Shown: positions 1 through 9,204 of the stretch, one piece after another | How positions within the stretch are numbered: position 1 is the stretch's first letter | Layout of the letters: every line of letters begins with the position of its first letter | Assembly (NCBI GenBank): GCA_963745955.1 | Contig: CAVUZI010000011.1 | Span: forward strand, 682,001 to 746,000 | Reading direction: 5' to 3' | DNA from: Bog-756 sp963745955 | GTDB taxonomy: Bacteria > Actinomycetota > Acidimicrobiia > Acidimicrobiales > RAAP-2 | DNA: 64,000 nt | Notes under the pieces: model-generated | The model's input: only the letters and a program-made list of their open reading frames with translations | Told to the model about the DNA's origin: nothing | Databases searched by the model: none | Translations under genes and position numbers: made by a program

Positions 1-2
1 GC

Positions 3-1223
3 ATCGTCACCTCGGTGAACGGGACATCGTGGTCCCAGGCGATGAAGTCCGACGGGGTGTGGCTCTGGGCTGTCACCTTCGGTGGTGGCACGTTCGTCGC
101 CACCGGCGCAGGAGGGACCGTGCTGCAATCACGGGACGGGCTGACCTGGACGGAGCGCTCGTCGGGGACGAAACAGGTGCTGCGAGGGGTGACCTACGCG
201 CGGGATACGTTCCTCGCCGTCGGCTCCGACAGCACTGCCCTCACCTCACCGAACGGAGTGACGTGGACACCGGTCGATGTCGCGGACACCGGGGTCGAGC
301 TGTGGCGACCGGCCGCGTCGGCCACGGCATGGCTGGCCGTAGGTGCGGGCGGGACCCGGCTCGTCTCGCGTGACCTCAAGACGTGGAGCGGTGCCGACAC
401 GACGCGCGACGCCTTCTACTCAGTGGCCGGCGACGGTTCGGAGACGCTGGCGGTCGGCGTCAACGGCAGCATCGGCCGTTTGGAGGCCGACGGTCAGTGG
501 AACATCGTCGCCACCGCCCCGGGACATCGAGAGCTTCGCGGTGTTGCCCACTTTCCGACCGGGTGGGTCGTCGTGGGGGGCGGGGGCACGATACTCACGT
601 CCTCCAACGGCACGTCCTTCACCGCCCGGGCATCGGGCTCGACCGCGGAGCTCTGGTCGAGTGCCTCCGGCAATGGACGAACAGTCGTGGTCGGTGCCGG
701 TGGCACGGTTCTCGATTCCACCGACGGCGGTACCACCTGGCAACCCGCGCTCAGCGGCACGAAGTCGACGTTGTTCTCGGTCACCTCGGGCCCCGGTGGA
801 TTCGATGCCGTGGGTGTGGACGGGACAATCGTCCATTCCGCCGACGGCGTGACCTGGTCCCCGGTCGCCGGTGGGCTCCATTCGACGCTTCGGGCCGTCG
901 CATCCGACCGCACCGGCTATGTGGCCGTCGGCGTCTCGGGCCGAATCATCCGATCGGCGGATGGTCTCACCTGGCGGGACGACACGAGCACCACCGTCGA
1001 GACATGGCGGGGGGTGTTGGCCACGCCCACCGGGTGGATTGCCGTGGGCGGTGGCGGCGCCATCGGTCGATCGGCCGACGGCACGACCTGGGCGCCTGCC
1101 GCGTCCGGTACCTCTGAGGAGCTCTTCGCCGTCTCGTCCTTCCCGACCGGGGTCATTGCCGTCGGTGGCGTGGACGTCACCGTCGCCTCCCGCGACGGCT
1201 CGCACTGGTCGACGCTGGGTTGA
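3..1223 (+). CDS. BNR/YCF48-like beta-propeller repeat protein, 5' end outside window
   Basis: The reading frame is open to the left edge of the window, and the codons before the first possible start (GTG at 15) still fit the repeat pattern, so the true start lies upstream. The visible 400 or so residues are nine to ten repeats of about 40 residues, each with a pattern like 'G.FVAVG.GGT...S.DG.TW' followed by 'SGT..L..V'. This is the signature of BNR/YCF48-type beta-propeller blades, which usually form extracytoplasmic or scaffold domains. No catalytic residues can be assigned. An N-terminal signal peptide is expected but not visible. It is followed by a 509-bp spacer and then the encapsulin operon on the same strand; nothing shows a functional link. 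Confidence 0.8.
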   Translation: MVTSVNGTSWSQAMKSDGVWLWAVTFGGGTFVATGAGGTVLQSRDGLTWTERSSGTKQVLRGVTYARDTFLAVGSDSTALTSPNGVTWTPVDVADTGVELWRPAASATAWLAVGAGGTRLVSRDLKTWSGADTTRDAFYSVAGDGSETLAVGVNGSIGRLEADGQWNIVATAPGHRELRGVAHFPTGWVVVGGGGTILTSSNGTSFTARASGSTAELWSSASGNGRTVVVGAGGTVLDSTDGGTTWQPALSGTKSTLFSVTSGPGGFDAVGVDGTIVHSADGVTWSPVAGGLHSTLRAVASDRTGYVAVGVSGRIIRSADGLTWRDDTSTTVETWRGVLATPTGWIAVGGGGAIGRSADGTTWAPAASGTSEELFAVSSFPTGVIAVGGVDVTVASRDGSHWSTLG

Positions 1224-1732
1224 TGCCACTACCGCGCGCCACCGCCGCGGCGGGGGAGACGGCCGCCGGCTCGCGCCCGAAGTGCCCCGGGCCAGTTCCG
1301 AGAATCCGCCCCACCCTGGCCGACCACCACTCTCGCGTGTGATCTGAGATTGAGGACCGACCCTCGAAGGGCAGCTCCGGAGTGCCCTGTCGAAGGTGAC
1401 CCCCACCGCCGACCCGGTTCTCCCTTCGGACGGCAGCGGGGGTCATCATTTTCCGACTCCTCGTGCGTGAAGAAGTCAACTCCCCTCGTGCGTGAAGCAG
1501 CCGACCAATCGCCGAACGGGTGGCGGAAGCCCGGATACCAGGAAGGGTGGCGAGATCGCCCATCTCCGGCTTCGGCCGGCCGCTTCTGGACGCCACTGGG
1601 GGCAACGACAAACCGCATCAATCCCTACAAACTCGATCGATCTCGGAACGATTGATGAATCGACAGCACCACGGGAATGGCGTATGAAGTGGACGGTGCC
1701 TGCTCTCGTGGCGCACCGAAAGGACAAGAGAA
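1224..1732. other. Intergenic region upstream of the encapsulin operon
   Basis: No gene is supported here; open frames on both strands lack recognisable domains. It holds a 13-bp direct repeat (1460-1472 and 1485-1497) and a small inverted repeat (CGATT-gatg-AATCG, 1649-1662), either of which could be a regulator site. The promoter of the encapsulin operon should lie here. The encapsulin ribosome binding site is AAAGGA at 1719-1724. Confidence 0.5.
1460..1497. repeat. 13-bp direct repeat, two copies 25 bp apart
   Basis: CTCGTGCGTGAAG occurs exactly at 1460-1472 and again at 1485-1497. The start-to-start distance of 25 bp is about two and a half helical turns. It sits 236-273 bp before the encapsulin start codon. 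It could be a tandem operator or a chance duplication; no regulator is encoded next to it. Confidence 0.6.
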
Positions 1733-2665
1733 ATGGCAACCAATAGCGAGGCGAATCTGGCACTCAGCGATGCCGCAGCCCGGCAGCTTGCAAACGCGAC
1801 GAAGACGACCGCCCAGCTCTCCCTCATCACGCCACGCTGGCTGGTGCACCTGCTCCAGTGGGTTCCGGTCGAGGCCGGCATCTACCGCCTGAACAAGGTC
1901 GTCAACGTCGACTCCATCGACGTGGCCTGCCCGCCCCGGGACGAGTCCGAGCTACCGCAGACCTTCGTGCCGTACGACGAATCCCCCAGGGAGTACTTCC
2001 TCAATTCGGTCGCCACCGTGCTCGACGTCCACACCAGGGTTTCCGACCTCTACTCGAGCCCCTACGACCAGATCAAGGAGCAGCTGCGGCTGACCATCGA
2101 GACAATCAAGGAGCGTCAAGAGGGCGAACTGATCAACAACGCCGACTACGGCATGCTGGCCAACGTCACTCCCGAGCAGACCCTCACGACGCTGACGGGG
2201 CCTCCTACCCCGGACGATTTGGACCAGCTCCTCACCAAGGTCTGGAAGGAGCCGGCCTTCTTCCTGGCCCACCCACTGGCCATCGCCGCTTTCGGGCGGG
2301 AGTGCACGAGCCGGGGCGTGCCGCCTCCGACCGTCAGTCTCTTCGGCTCGCAGTTCATCACCTGGCGGGGCGTGCCCCTCATCCCCTCGGACAAGATCGG
2401 GGTCGAGGCGAACAAGACCAAGGTCTTGCTGCTGCGCACCGGCGAAAAGCGCCAGGGGGTCGTCGGGCTCTTCCAGCCCGGCCTCACCGGCGAGCAGGGC
2501 CCGGGACTCGCCGTCCGCTTCATGGGGATCAACCGGAGCGCCATTGCGTCCTACCTCATCTCCCTCTACTGCTCGCTGGCCGTCCTCACCGACGACGCGT
2601 TGGCCGTGCTCGACGGAGTGGTGGTCGATCGCTACCCCGACTACGCGCCAAAGTATCGCAAGTAG
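1733..2665 (+). CDS. Family 2A encapsulin shell protein (SrpI type)
   Basis: This 310-residue protein is recognisable as a family 2A encapsulin, the HK97-fold protein that self-assembles into an icosahedral nanocompartment. An N-terminal arm with 'TPRWLVHLLQWVPVEAGIYR' (33-52) is followed by an E-loop-like hinge around residues 131-142. The conserved core then runs through 'FFLAHPLAIAAFGREC' (176-191) to 'WRGVPLIPSDK' (211-221). There is no inserted cyclic-nucleotide-binding domain, which separates it from family 2B. ATG at 1733 has AAAGGA eight bases upstream. The next gene starts 6 bp after the stop and encodes a cysteine desulfurase with the long N-terminal extension typical of this family's cargo, so the pair is almost certainly one operon. 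Family 2A compartments are linked to sulfur limitation and storage in cyanobacteria; a similar role here is inferred. Confidence 0.93.
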   Translation: MATNSEANLALSDAAARQLANATKTTAQLSLITPRWLVHLLQWVPVEAGIYRLNKVVNVDSIDVACPPRDESELPQTFVPYDESPREYFLNSVATVLDVHTRVSDLYSSPYDQIKEQLRLTIETIKERQEGELINNADYGMLANVTPEQTLTTLTGPPTPDDLDQLLTKVWKEPAFFLAHPLAIAAFGRECTSRGVPPPTVSLFGSQFITWRGVPLIPSDKIGVEANKTKVLLLRTGEKRQGVVGLFQPGLTGEQGPGLAVRFMGINRSAIASYLISLYCSLAVLTDDALAVLDGVVVDRYPDYAPKYRK

Positions 2666-2671
2666 GCCGTC

Positions 2672-4570
2672 GTGACCGCTGAGCTGCCGTTCCCCGATGT
2701 CGACGAGACCGGCGGAACCGAAACCGGGATCGACCTCGGCCAGCTGGCCGCGCTGGCCAACGACTTCTTCAGATCCGTCCCCGGTCACGACCTCGAGGAG
2801 CCTCTTCCCTCGGGTCGAGCCGCCCTAGGCCGGCTCGACAATCCGATCGGCCTGACCCCACCGCCACACGGCCTCGCGCCACAGTCCCTGCTGGATCTCC
2901 CGAACCCGCCGGTGGCCACGCCGGTGATCTCCGAAGCGGATCAACACGTCTGGGCCGCGCCAACCCGCCTCCGCGACCCCGGCGGCGGCATCACGGACGT
3001 GCCGGTCCAGCCGTCGTCGATTTCGAGGGGGATCCCCGACCAGGGCCTCGAGGGCGGCGGCCTGCCTCGAGGAAGCATCCCATCGGCCTCAGAGGTCCCG
3101 ACCACCCGCCCGATCAGTGAGTCGGCCGAGTCGTACTACTTCCTGTCCGAGGCAACGTCCGCCCAGGGCACACCGGGCGTTGTCGACGCGGAATCCCTGG
3201 CCGCGGTGCCGACCGGCGGGGGCTCACTCGAGGACCTCCTGACCGGGCTTCCGGACCAGCACCACGTGGCGCCGCCCACCGAGCATCCCGAGCGCTATTA
3301 CATGCCCGCCTCTGGATCTTCGGCGGCTGACGCCAGACCGATCTTCGACATCGGCACCATCCGACGGGACTTCCCGATCCTCTCGGAACGGATCAACGGG
3401 CGGCAGATCACCTGGCTGGACAACGCCGCCACCACGCAGAAGCCGCGCGCTGTCATCGACCGGCTGTCCTACTTCTACGAGCACGAGAACTCCAACATCC
3501 ACCGTGCCGCCCACGATTTGGCCGCGCGTGCGACAGACGCCTACGAGAAGGCCCGATCGACGGTGGCCAGGTTCCTCGGCGCCGACTCCCCGGACGACAT
3601 CGTCTTCGTCCGGGGTACTACCGAGGGCATCAACCTCATCGAGCAGAGCTGGGGCGAGCAGTACATCAGCGAAGGCGACGAGATCATCATCTCCCACCTC
3701 GAACACCACGCCAACATCGTACCCTGGCAGCAGCTCGCGGCTCGGACCGGAGCGGTGCTGAAGGTGATCCCCGTGGACGATGACGGCCAGATCCTCCTCG
3801 GAGAGTACCAGCGGCTCCTCAACGACCGCACAAAGCTCGTGTCGGTGACCCACGTCTCCAATGCCCTCGGGACGGTCACGCCGATCGCCGAGGTCATCGC
3901 CATGGCGCACCGGGTCGGAGCCTGCGCGCTCGTCGATGGTGCCCAGTCGATCTCGCACATGAAGGTCGACGTCCAGGCACTCGATGCCGACTTCTTCGTC
4001 TTCTCCGGGCACAAGATCTACGGTCCCACCGGCATCGGCGTCGTCTACGCGAAGAGGGAGGTCCTCGAGTCGATGCCCCCGTGGCAGACCGGTGGCAACA
4101 TGATCGCCGATGTCACGCTCGAGCGGTCGCTCTTCCAAGGGCCCCCGATGAGATTCGAGGCGGGCACCGGCAACATCGCTGACGCGGTCGGTCTCGATGC
4201 CGCGCTCGAGTACGTCGAACGCCTCGGAATCGAGAACATCCACCGATACGAGCACGAGCTGCTGGCTTACGCCACCCGAGCCCTGCTGCAGGTGCCCGGG
4301 CTCCGGCTGATCGGCACGGCCCCGGACAAGGCCAGCGTGAGCTCGTTCGTCCTCGACGGGTACACACCGGCCGAGGTCGGCGAAGCGCTGAGCGACGAGG
4401 GGATCGCGGTGCGCTCCGGGCACCACTGTGCGCAGCCCATCCTCCGACGGTTCGGTCTGGAGGCGAGCGTGCGAGCGTCACTCTGCTTCTACAACACGGC
4501 CGACGAGGTCGACCACCTGGCCAGGGTGCTGCACCGCCTGGCCAGCACCTCGGGCTCCCCCCGCCGGTAA
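2672..4570 (+). CDS. Encapsulated SufS-type cysteine desulfurase with N-terminal cargo-loading domain
   Basis: This 632-residue protein has two parts. Residues 1 to about 225 are proline-, glycine- and serine-rich and look disordered, with three short aromatic or hydrophobic motifs: LAALANDFF (25-33), ESYYFLSE (153-160) and ERYYMP (207-212). Such motifs load cargo into family 2A encapsulins. Residues 230-632 form a group II PLP-dependent cysteine desulfurase that converts cysteine to alanine and enzyme-bound persulfide. Visible landmarks are 'LDNAATTQKP' (249-258), H345 in the cofactor region, the Schiff-base lysine K448 in SGHK, and the persulfide cysteine C586 in RSGHHCAQP. Translation starts at GTG 2672, six bases after the encapsulin stop. 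No SufB/C/D/U, serine acetyltransferase or rhodanese gene lies nearby, so the sulfur acceptor is unknown. Confidence 0.93.
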   Translation: MTAELPFPDVDETGGTETGIDLGQLAALANDFFRSVPGHDLEEPLPSGRAALGRLDNPIGLTPPPHGLAPQSLLDLPNPPVATPVISEADQHVWAAPTRLRDPGGGITDVPVQPSSISRGIPDQGLEGGGLPRGSIPSASEVPTTRPISESAESYYFLSEATSAQGTPGVVDAESLAAVPTGGGSLEDLLTGLPDQHHVAPPTEHPERYYMPASGSSAADARPIFDIGTIRRDFPILSERINGRQITWLDNAATTQKPRAVIDRLSYFYEHENSNIHRAAHDLAARATDAYEKARSTVARFLGADSPDDIVFVRGTTEGINLIEQSWGEQYISEGDEIIISHLEHHANIVPWQQLAARTGAVLKVIPVDDDGQILLGEYQRLLNDRTKLVSVTHVSNALGTVTPIAEVIAMAHRVGACALVDGAQSISHMKVDVQALDADFFVFSGHKIYGPTGIGVVYAKREVLESMPPWQTGGNMIADVTLERSLFQGPPMRFEAGTGNIADAVGLDAALEYVERLGIENIHRYEHELLAYATRALLQVPGLRLIGTAPDKASVSSFVLDGYTPAEVGEALSDEGIAVRSGHHCAQPILRRFGLEASVRASLCFYNTADEVDHLARVLHRLASTSGSPRR

Positions 4571-4579
4571 CCGGAGTTG

Positions 4580-4608
4580 CCGTCTGGCTCTTGAGGAGCC
4601 GGTGACGG
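4580..4608 (+). terminator. Hairpin after the cysteine desulfurase gene
   Basis: CCGTC-t-GGCTC, loop TTGAG, GAGCC-ggt-GACGG forms a two-part stem 10 bp after the stop codon. There is no T-run, which is common in high-GC actinobacteria. It separates the encapsulin operon from the convergent GGDEF-EAL gene. Confidence 0.45.
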
Positions 4609-4656
4609 TGATCGGGACGGAGTAGGTCTCTGCCTTGTCCGCAGCCAGCAGGATCC

Positions 4657-6752
4657 CTATTCGAGCACCGTTCGGGACGACCCGGTGGCTACGACCTCTC
4701 CCGTGGCGCCCGGCCGACGGCTGCGCAGCCACTGGATGAAGTCGGGGGCGGGCAAAGGTCGGGAGAGGAAGTAGCCCTGCACGGTTGGACAGCCCAGGTC
4801 CCGAAGGTGCTGCCACGCCTGCCGGGTCTCGACCCCTTCGGCCACCACGGTGAGATGCAGATTGTGGGCAAGCTCGAGACAGGAGCGCACGATCGAATCA
4901 TCGCTGTTGTCCGTTCCCATGCCGGAGACGAAGGATCGATCGATCTTCATCTCATGCACCGGAAGGTCCTTCAGGTACGCCAGTGAGGAGTGTCCGGTCC
5001 CGAAGTCATCGATCGATAACTTGATCCCGCGGCCGGCAAGGTCCAAGAGGACGGTGAGTGCCCGATCACGATCGATCATGATGGCGGTCTCAGTCAGTTC
5101 GAGCTCGAAACGCTCCGCCGGCACTCCTGTCTCGGAGAGGAGCTGGACCACATGGTCAGCGAATCCCGTCTCGAGAAGGCAACGAGGAGAAATGTTCACC
5201 GACACCCTGAGGTGCAGACCGTCCTCGGCCCAGAGACAGTTCTGCTGCAACGCCGTGCGCAAGATCCGCCATGTCAACGGCCTGATGATCCCGGTGCCTT
5301 CGGCGAACGGGATGAACGAGTCGGGTGAAAGCAGGCCGCGCACCGGGTGTTGCCAGCGAACGAGCGCCTCGACGCCCGAAATCTGGCCTGTGGCCAGGTC
5401 GGCCTGCGGTTGGTAGTACACAAGGAGCTGCTCCGTGTCCTCAATCGCCATCTTCAGGTCCGCGAGCAAGCTCAGTCGCGCCGGGTCATTGGTATCCATC
5501 AGGGGGTCGTATCCGACGACCTCATAACCGTTGCGCTTCGCCGCATACCTGGCAACGTCGGCGTGCTGCAGCAACTCGTCGAATGCACCTCCGTCATCGG
5601 GAGTTGTCACCACTCCGCATGAGCTGCCAACTTCCACCGTGACACCACCGAGGAGATTCGGCTCTTCCAATGCTGCGTTGAGCTTCTCTGCCACCGCCAG
5701 CGCCTGGTGTGGGAACTGCAGGTCGGGCAACATCACGGCGAACTCGTCGCCTCCGATTCTTGCGATGGTGTCCGAATGCCGCAGATGCTCCCGAAGCCGG
5801 GGACCCATCTGCTTGAGCAAGTTGTCACCGTACGGGTGTCCGAGTGTGTCATTGATCTCTTTGAAGCGATCCAGATCCATCAAGACCAGAGCCACGTGGG
5901 TTCCGCTCTTGCGCTCGCCAACATCGCCCGGTCCGTCCGCTCCCGCAAGAGCGCACGGTTCGGCAGTCCCGTCAGAGCGTCGTGGGTCGCTTGATGCGCA
6001 GAGGCGTTCGACTGGCGGGTCAGAGCACGCGATGCGCCTACGACCAGCCGAAAGAGCACTGCCCAGGAGACGAACAGGCCCACAGCGAGAAGCTCGATGA
6101 TCGATCGGGTATCCGCGCCCGCCAGCGCTGCCGTCGGCCCCATCGGCGTGTACGAGTTGACGACTCCGCGGATCGGACCCCCCGGTACGAGTCGGACGCC
6201 TTGTTGCCCCAGGAGCAAGCTGCCATACCGCCCGACCAGGCCTTGGTCCAGCGGAGTCATTCCGAGGTCACCCGCGGTCAGAGTCTGCCTCTGAGTCACA
6301 CCTCTGAGAGCAGCAAGGAAGCCCGCTCCGCAGGGAGCCATGGTGCCAACCGGTGGCGATCCCGAACCCCCGATCACCGTGCCATCAGCCAGGACGGCGT
6401 CAACGGCCACGACATCGCTATTGGCGACCAGAACGCGGGCCGCTAGCGAGATCTCGCCGGCCTGGGCGTGTCTCTGCTGGTCCGTGACCGGTATCCCGTC
6501 GCGACCGTCGGACAGGCTCGAAACGATGGTGTGAACGGTGATCGCCGTGGCGATCTGGGTCGACGTCGCCAGCTCCGAGAGGCTCTGGCGCGTCACCTGA
6601 CGTTGTATCTGAATCCCGAGGATGACCCCTAGTGCGAGGGTCAGCACCAAGCTCAGCACGCCGAACGAGACCGTGAGCGGTACGAGGCGCTTACCGGTCT
6701 CGGAGCGGTGACGATGGAAGAATCGATTCGCCCTCGCTGAGGAGTGTTCCAT
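4657..6752 (-). CDS. Membrane sensor diguanylate cyclase/phosphodiesterase (GGDEF-EAL), frameshifted
   Basis: The start at 6752 gives a short cytoplasmic N-terminus, a membrane helix at about 25-47, an extracytoplasmic sensing region of about 165 residues, a second helix at about 216-238, and then the start of a GGDEF domain (DALTGLPNR). That frame stops at 5880. The continuing frame, from about 5900 downwards, resumes exactly in GGDEF context (ALVLMDLDRFKEIND, then GGDEF itself) and carries a full EAL domain with EALVRW, DDFGTG and AEGVET. One base lost at about 5895-5905 explains the split. If the gene is intact in the organism, it would make or degrade cyclic di-GMP in response to an external signal. 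Both active-site motifs look conserved. A sequencing error and a true pseudogene cannot be told apart here. Confidence 0.85.
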
Positions 6753-7087
6753 AGCTCAGTCCTGTTCGGGTACCCACCGATGAGTACAGGACGAGCCGAC
6801 CGCTCGAATTTCAGACCACCAGGAACAATCGAGTCGCATGATACGGGATCGCGGTCCTTCGTTGGGCTTCTATCGGCAGGGTGGCAACCGACTTGAGAGG
6901 ATGCCGAGACGTGGGACCCTTTGTAGGGCACAACGCATTTCTTCGTGGGGCAAGACATATTTTCGCCTCGTCCGGTTCGCCGTGGACCGGAGCAGGAACA
7001 CCCCCGGCCCTACCTTCAGAACGAGCCGAGGAGGATCGTCTGGCAGTCGGTCATTCGACCCAGGACCTACGAGGACAAGGCCAGGAC
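6753..7087. other. Intergenic region, no gene seen
   Basis: This lies between the starts of the leftward GGDEF-EAL gene and the 3' end of another leftward gene. It should hold the promoter of the GGDEF-EAL gene. No convincing small gene, RNA or repeat was found. Confidence 0.4.
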
Positions 7088-7363
7088 TCAGGGGAGGCTT
7101 ACCGCCACCCTTCTCAACTCGACGCTCTCGATGGCTACTCCGGGCGCTGACCAGTCGCTCACGGGGGGAACGGATTGACGGGCTTGCTCTTCCGACTCGA
7201 AGAAGACGATCGAGAATCCTCGCCCGCCGACAGGGTCGAGCCAATATCCAGCCAGGAAGCCGGGGGCGGCACGAACGGCTGGAAGGATGGAGTTCGTGAG
7301 CACTGACGCCGCTGCCGGCGCCTGATCGGGATCAATCGACAGGGTTACAAGGGCTGCGTGCAC
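7088..7363 (-). CDS. Small antibiotic-biosynthesis-monooxygenase-like (dimeric alpha/beta barrel) protein
   Basis: This is a product of about 91 residues with the pattern of a ferredoxin-like, dimeric alpha-beta barrel (ABM family). It has a first beta strand (ALVTLSID), a helix (QAPAAASVLTNSILPAV), a second strand with 'APGFLAGYWLD', then 'GFSIVFFESEEQAR' and a final strand (VAIESVELRRVAVS). The open frame continues far upstream into sequence without protein character. GTG at 7363 is preferred because a perfect GGAGG (7369-7373) lies five bases upstream of it. Members bind small organics or act as cofactor-free oxygenases, but many have no known function. It is divergent from the maleylpyruvate isomerase-fold gene that starts at 7525. 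Confidence 0.65.
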   Translation of the reverse strand: MHAALVTLSIDPDQAPAAASVLTNSILPAVRAAPGFLAGYWLDPVGGRGFSIVFFESEEQARQSVPPVSDWSAPGVAIESVELRRVAVSLP

Positions 7364-7524
7364 GAACGCCTCCATTCCTGGTTTCCAGGCCCGCCACTGT
7401 AGGGCTGTTCGTTCCGGGGAGTAGCCGTGCGGCCGGTCATCGAACCGCCTGGCCCGCGGAAGATCCGAGCACCGGTTCGGTTCTTGCTGCATCATGGTCC
7501 CGTGGAAGTCCGGGAGATTCGACG

Positions 7525-8316
7525 ATGAGCTATGTGACTCTGTCCAATTCGCTCGATGCCCACGAGCGCGCCACCGGTCAGTTCTGCAGCCTCTTGCGAA
7601 CCGCCCCTGATGGCACGTTGAAGGTTCCTCATCTGACTTGGACCATCGGTGAAACCGGTGCCCACGTCCTTGGGATGATGCGGCTCTATCCCGAGATGCT
7701 TGCCGGAGTGTCTTCGGGATGGAAGAGCCTGAGCGCGGGTGCGACCGAGAACGCCCGACTCCTTGCCGATACCCCCGAACGCGAGCCGCAAGAGATCGCT
7801 GATGCCATTGATGTCGCCGCCCCGAAGCTACGGGAGGCATTTGCCGCCTACACCGAGGAGCTGGCCACCTGGCACGCTGGACTTCAAATTCCCCCAGCCG
7901 CCATCGTGGGGATTCAAGTAGGCGACATGTTCGTTCATGGCTGGGACATCGCCACGGCACTCAGGGGCACATGGACAATCAATCCTCCGGATGCTTGCCT
8001 CTCAATTGCGGCTGCCATCCCCATACTGACGCAGTTTGTCGACGAGGAAGCTGCGCACGGGTTCTCGGCAACCTATGGACTACAGCTGCGGGGAGGACCG
8101 GCTTTCACCCTTGAGTTCGCCGATGGGCACCTGACCGCGCTCGAAGGTCGTGCGCCTCACGCTGATTGCCGGATGTCGGCCGAGCCGGTGGCCTATCTCC
8201 TCACCGCCTATGGCAGAGTCCCCATGTGGCGTCCAGCAATCAGAGGTCAGCTCATCTCCTATGGGCGGCGCCCTTGGCTCGGACTCAAGCTGTCCTCCCT
8301 CTTGGTCAGCGCGTAG
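7525..8316 (+). CDS. Maleylpyruvate isomerase-fold (DinB-like, mycothiol-dependent family) protein with C-terminal SCP2-like domain
   Basis: This 263-residue protein starts with a four-helix DinB/MDMPI N-terminal region; 'HLTWTIGETGAHVLGMM' includes the helix-2 histidine that binds metal in this family. A further 'VGDMFVHGWDIATAL' segment supplies the third metal-ligand histidine region. The C-terminal 90 residues (FTLEFADGHLTALEG onward) resemble a sterol-carrier-protein-2 fold. Family members in actinobacteria are mycothiol S-transferases or isomerases, and the exact substrate is unknown. ATG 7525 is preceded by GGGAG nine bases upstream. It stands alone, divergent from the small ABM-like gene. 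Confidence 0.8.
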   Translation: MSYVTLSNSLDAHERATGQFCSLLRTAPDGTLKVPHLTWTIGETGAHVLGMMRLYPEMLAGVSSGWKSLSAGATENARLLADTPEREPQEIADAIDVAAPKLREAFAAYTEELATWHAGLQIPPAAIVGIQVGDMFVHGWDIATALRGTWTINPPDACLSIAAAIPILTQFVDEEAAHGFSATYGLQLRGGPAFTLEFADGHLTALEGRAPHADCRMSAEPVAYLLTAYGRVPMWRPAIRGQLISYGRRPWLGLKLSSLLVSA

Positions 8317-8788
8317 ACGATCTCATGTCGGGCATTCCTCTCTGCCGGCGCCGTCCTGCTGGGCGTGGGCCGAATGGCTGACCGTTCGCCCAGGGGGCAG
8401 TGGAAACCAACCAACTCAGAAGCAACTCCCCTGCTGCAGGCGACAAGCAAGGCGAAAAGTCCTGAGTAATGTAGGCCACCACGCGAGACGAAGACGGGTC
8501 AGGAGAGCCTGCGACCGCCCCACACGGCCTCGCCGCGCGGTGCGGGTCGGCACCGGGTGTTGTCGGGTATCTCCTGGGAGGTGAGCTTCGTCCCCTCGCG
8601 AGTCGTGGGGTTCGCCGCGGTCATGTGTGTTCGTTCGCCCTCGTGACGCCCGCCGGACGGTCGCATGACGGTGTCCTCAGACCACCACTCCGATCTGGTC
8701 CGAGCTCTACGGGGGACAAGGGTCCCGGTATTTTCGGCCGATCGGCACACTTGATGGCGGTTCACGATCAGCATAGGTTTCTCAGACG
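8317..8788. other. Intergenic region, no gene seen
   Basis: Short frames on both strands overlap here, but none shows a domain or a good ribosome binding site. It may hold the promoter for the small gene at 8789. Confidence 0.35.
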
Positions 8789-9118
8789 ATGACCCATTCC
8801 GAGCGCTTGGACGGCTTCCCCGGAGCACTTCTTGCATCCGTGCTCGAACTGCTCGCAGAACGGAAGGTCAATCATCCCGGAGCGGCACTGACCCTCTCGG
8901 CGGACGACCTCGCTTCTTCTTGGGATCTGGTGGCTGAGGCGGAGGCATTGCCCGATCCTCCGGGGCAACCAGATGCGGGGGAGGAAGTTGCGAGCACATA
9001 CTGGTATGAGCGGGCGCTGGGAGGTCTCCTCGGCCGGGGATTGCTCCTGGAACTTGAGAACCACTCGTACCGTGTCTCGGATCTCGAGACCTTGTTGCGA
9101 ACGAGGGATGGGCGCTAA
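8789..9118 (+). CDS. Hypothetical protein, 109 residues
   Basis: I do not recognise this family. The product is acidic and largely helical. Its C-terminal part (YERALGGLLGRGLLLELENHSY, then RVSDLETLL) alternates helix and strand in a way that would fit a small winged-helix or other compact domain. The composition looks coding, but the ribosome binding site is weak (AGG 13 bases upstream). Neighbours give no clue. It could still be a chance frame. Confidence 0.45.
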   Translation: MTHSERLDGFPGALLASVLELLAERKVNHPGAALTLSADDLASSWDLVAEAEALPDPPGQPDAGEEVASTYWYERALGGLLGRGLLLELENHSYRVSDLETLLRTRDGR

Positions 9119-9204
9119 GAGGCCGTCGCACCGGGGGCAAACGCAGTGCCTGCGGATCAGGACTCGATTCAGATGCCTCTCGGTTCTGGGAGGATCACCT
9201 TTTG

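Noticed and set aside
420..1406. Long open frames opposite and in other phases of the beta-propeller gene
   Set aside because: Arg/Gly-rich sequence without domains; the propeller repeats define the coding frame.
1733..2665. Phage capsid protein from a prophage
   Set aside because: The shell gene has family 2A encapsulin signatures and a desulfurase cargo gene; no portal, terminase, protease or tail gene is nearby.
7364..7960. Upstream extension of the ABM-like frame (to about 290 codons)
   Set aside because: It overlaps the well-supported isomerase-fold gene on the other strand, is Arg/Ser-rich, and a perfect ribosome binding site marks GTG 7363 as the start.
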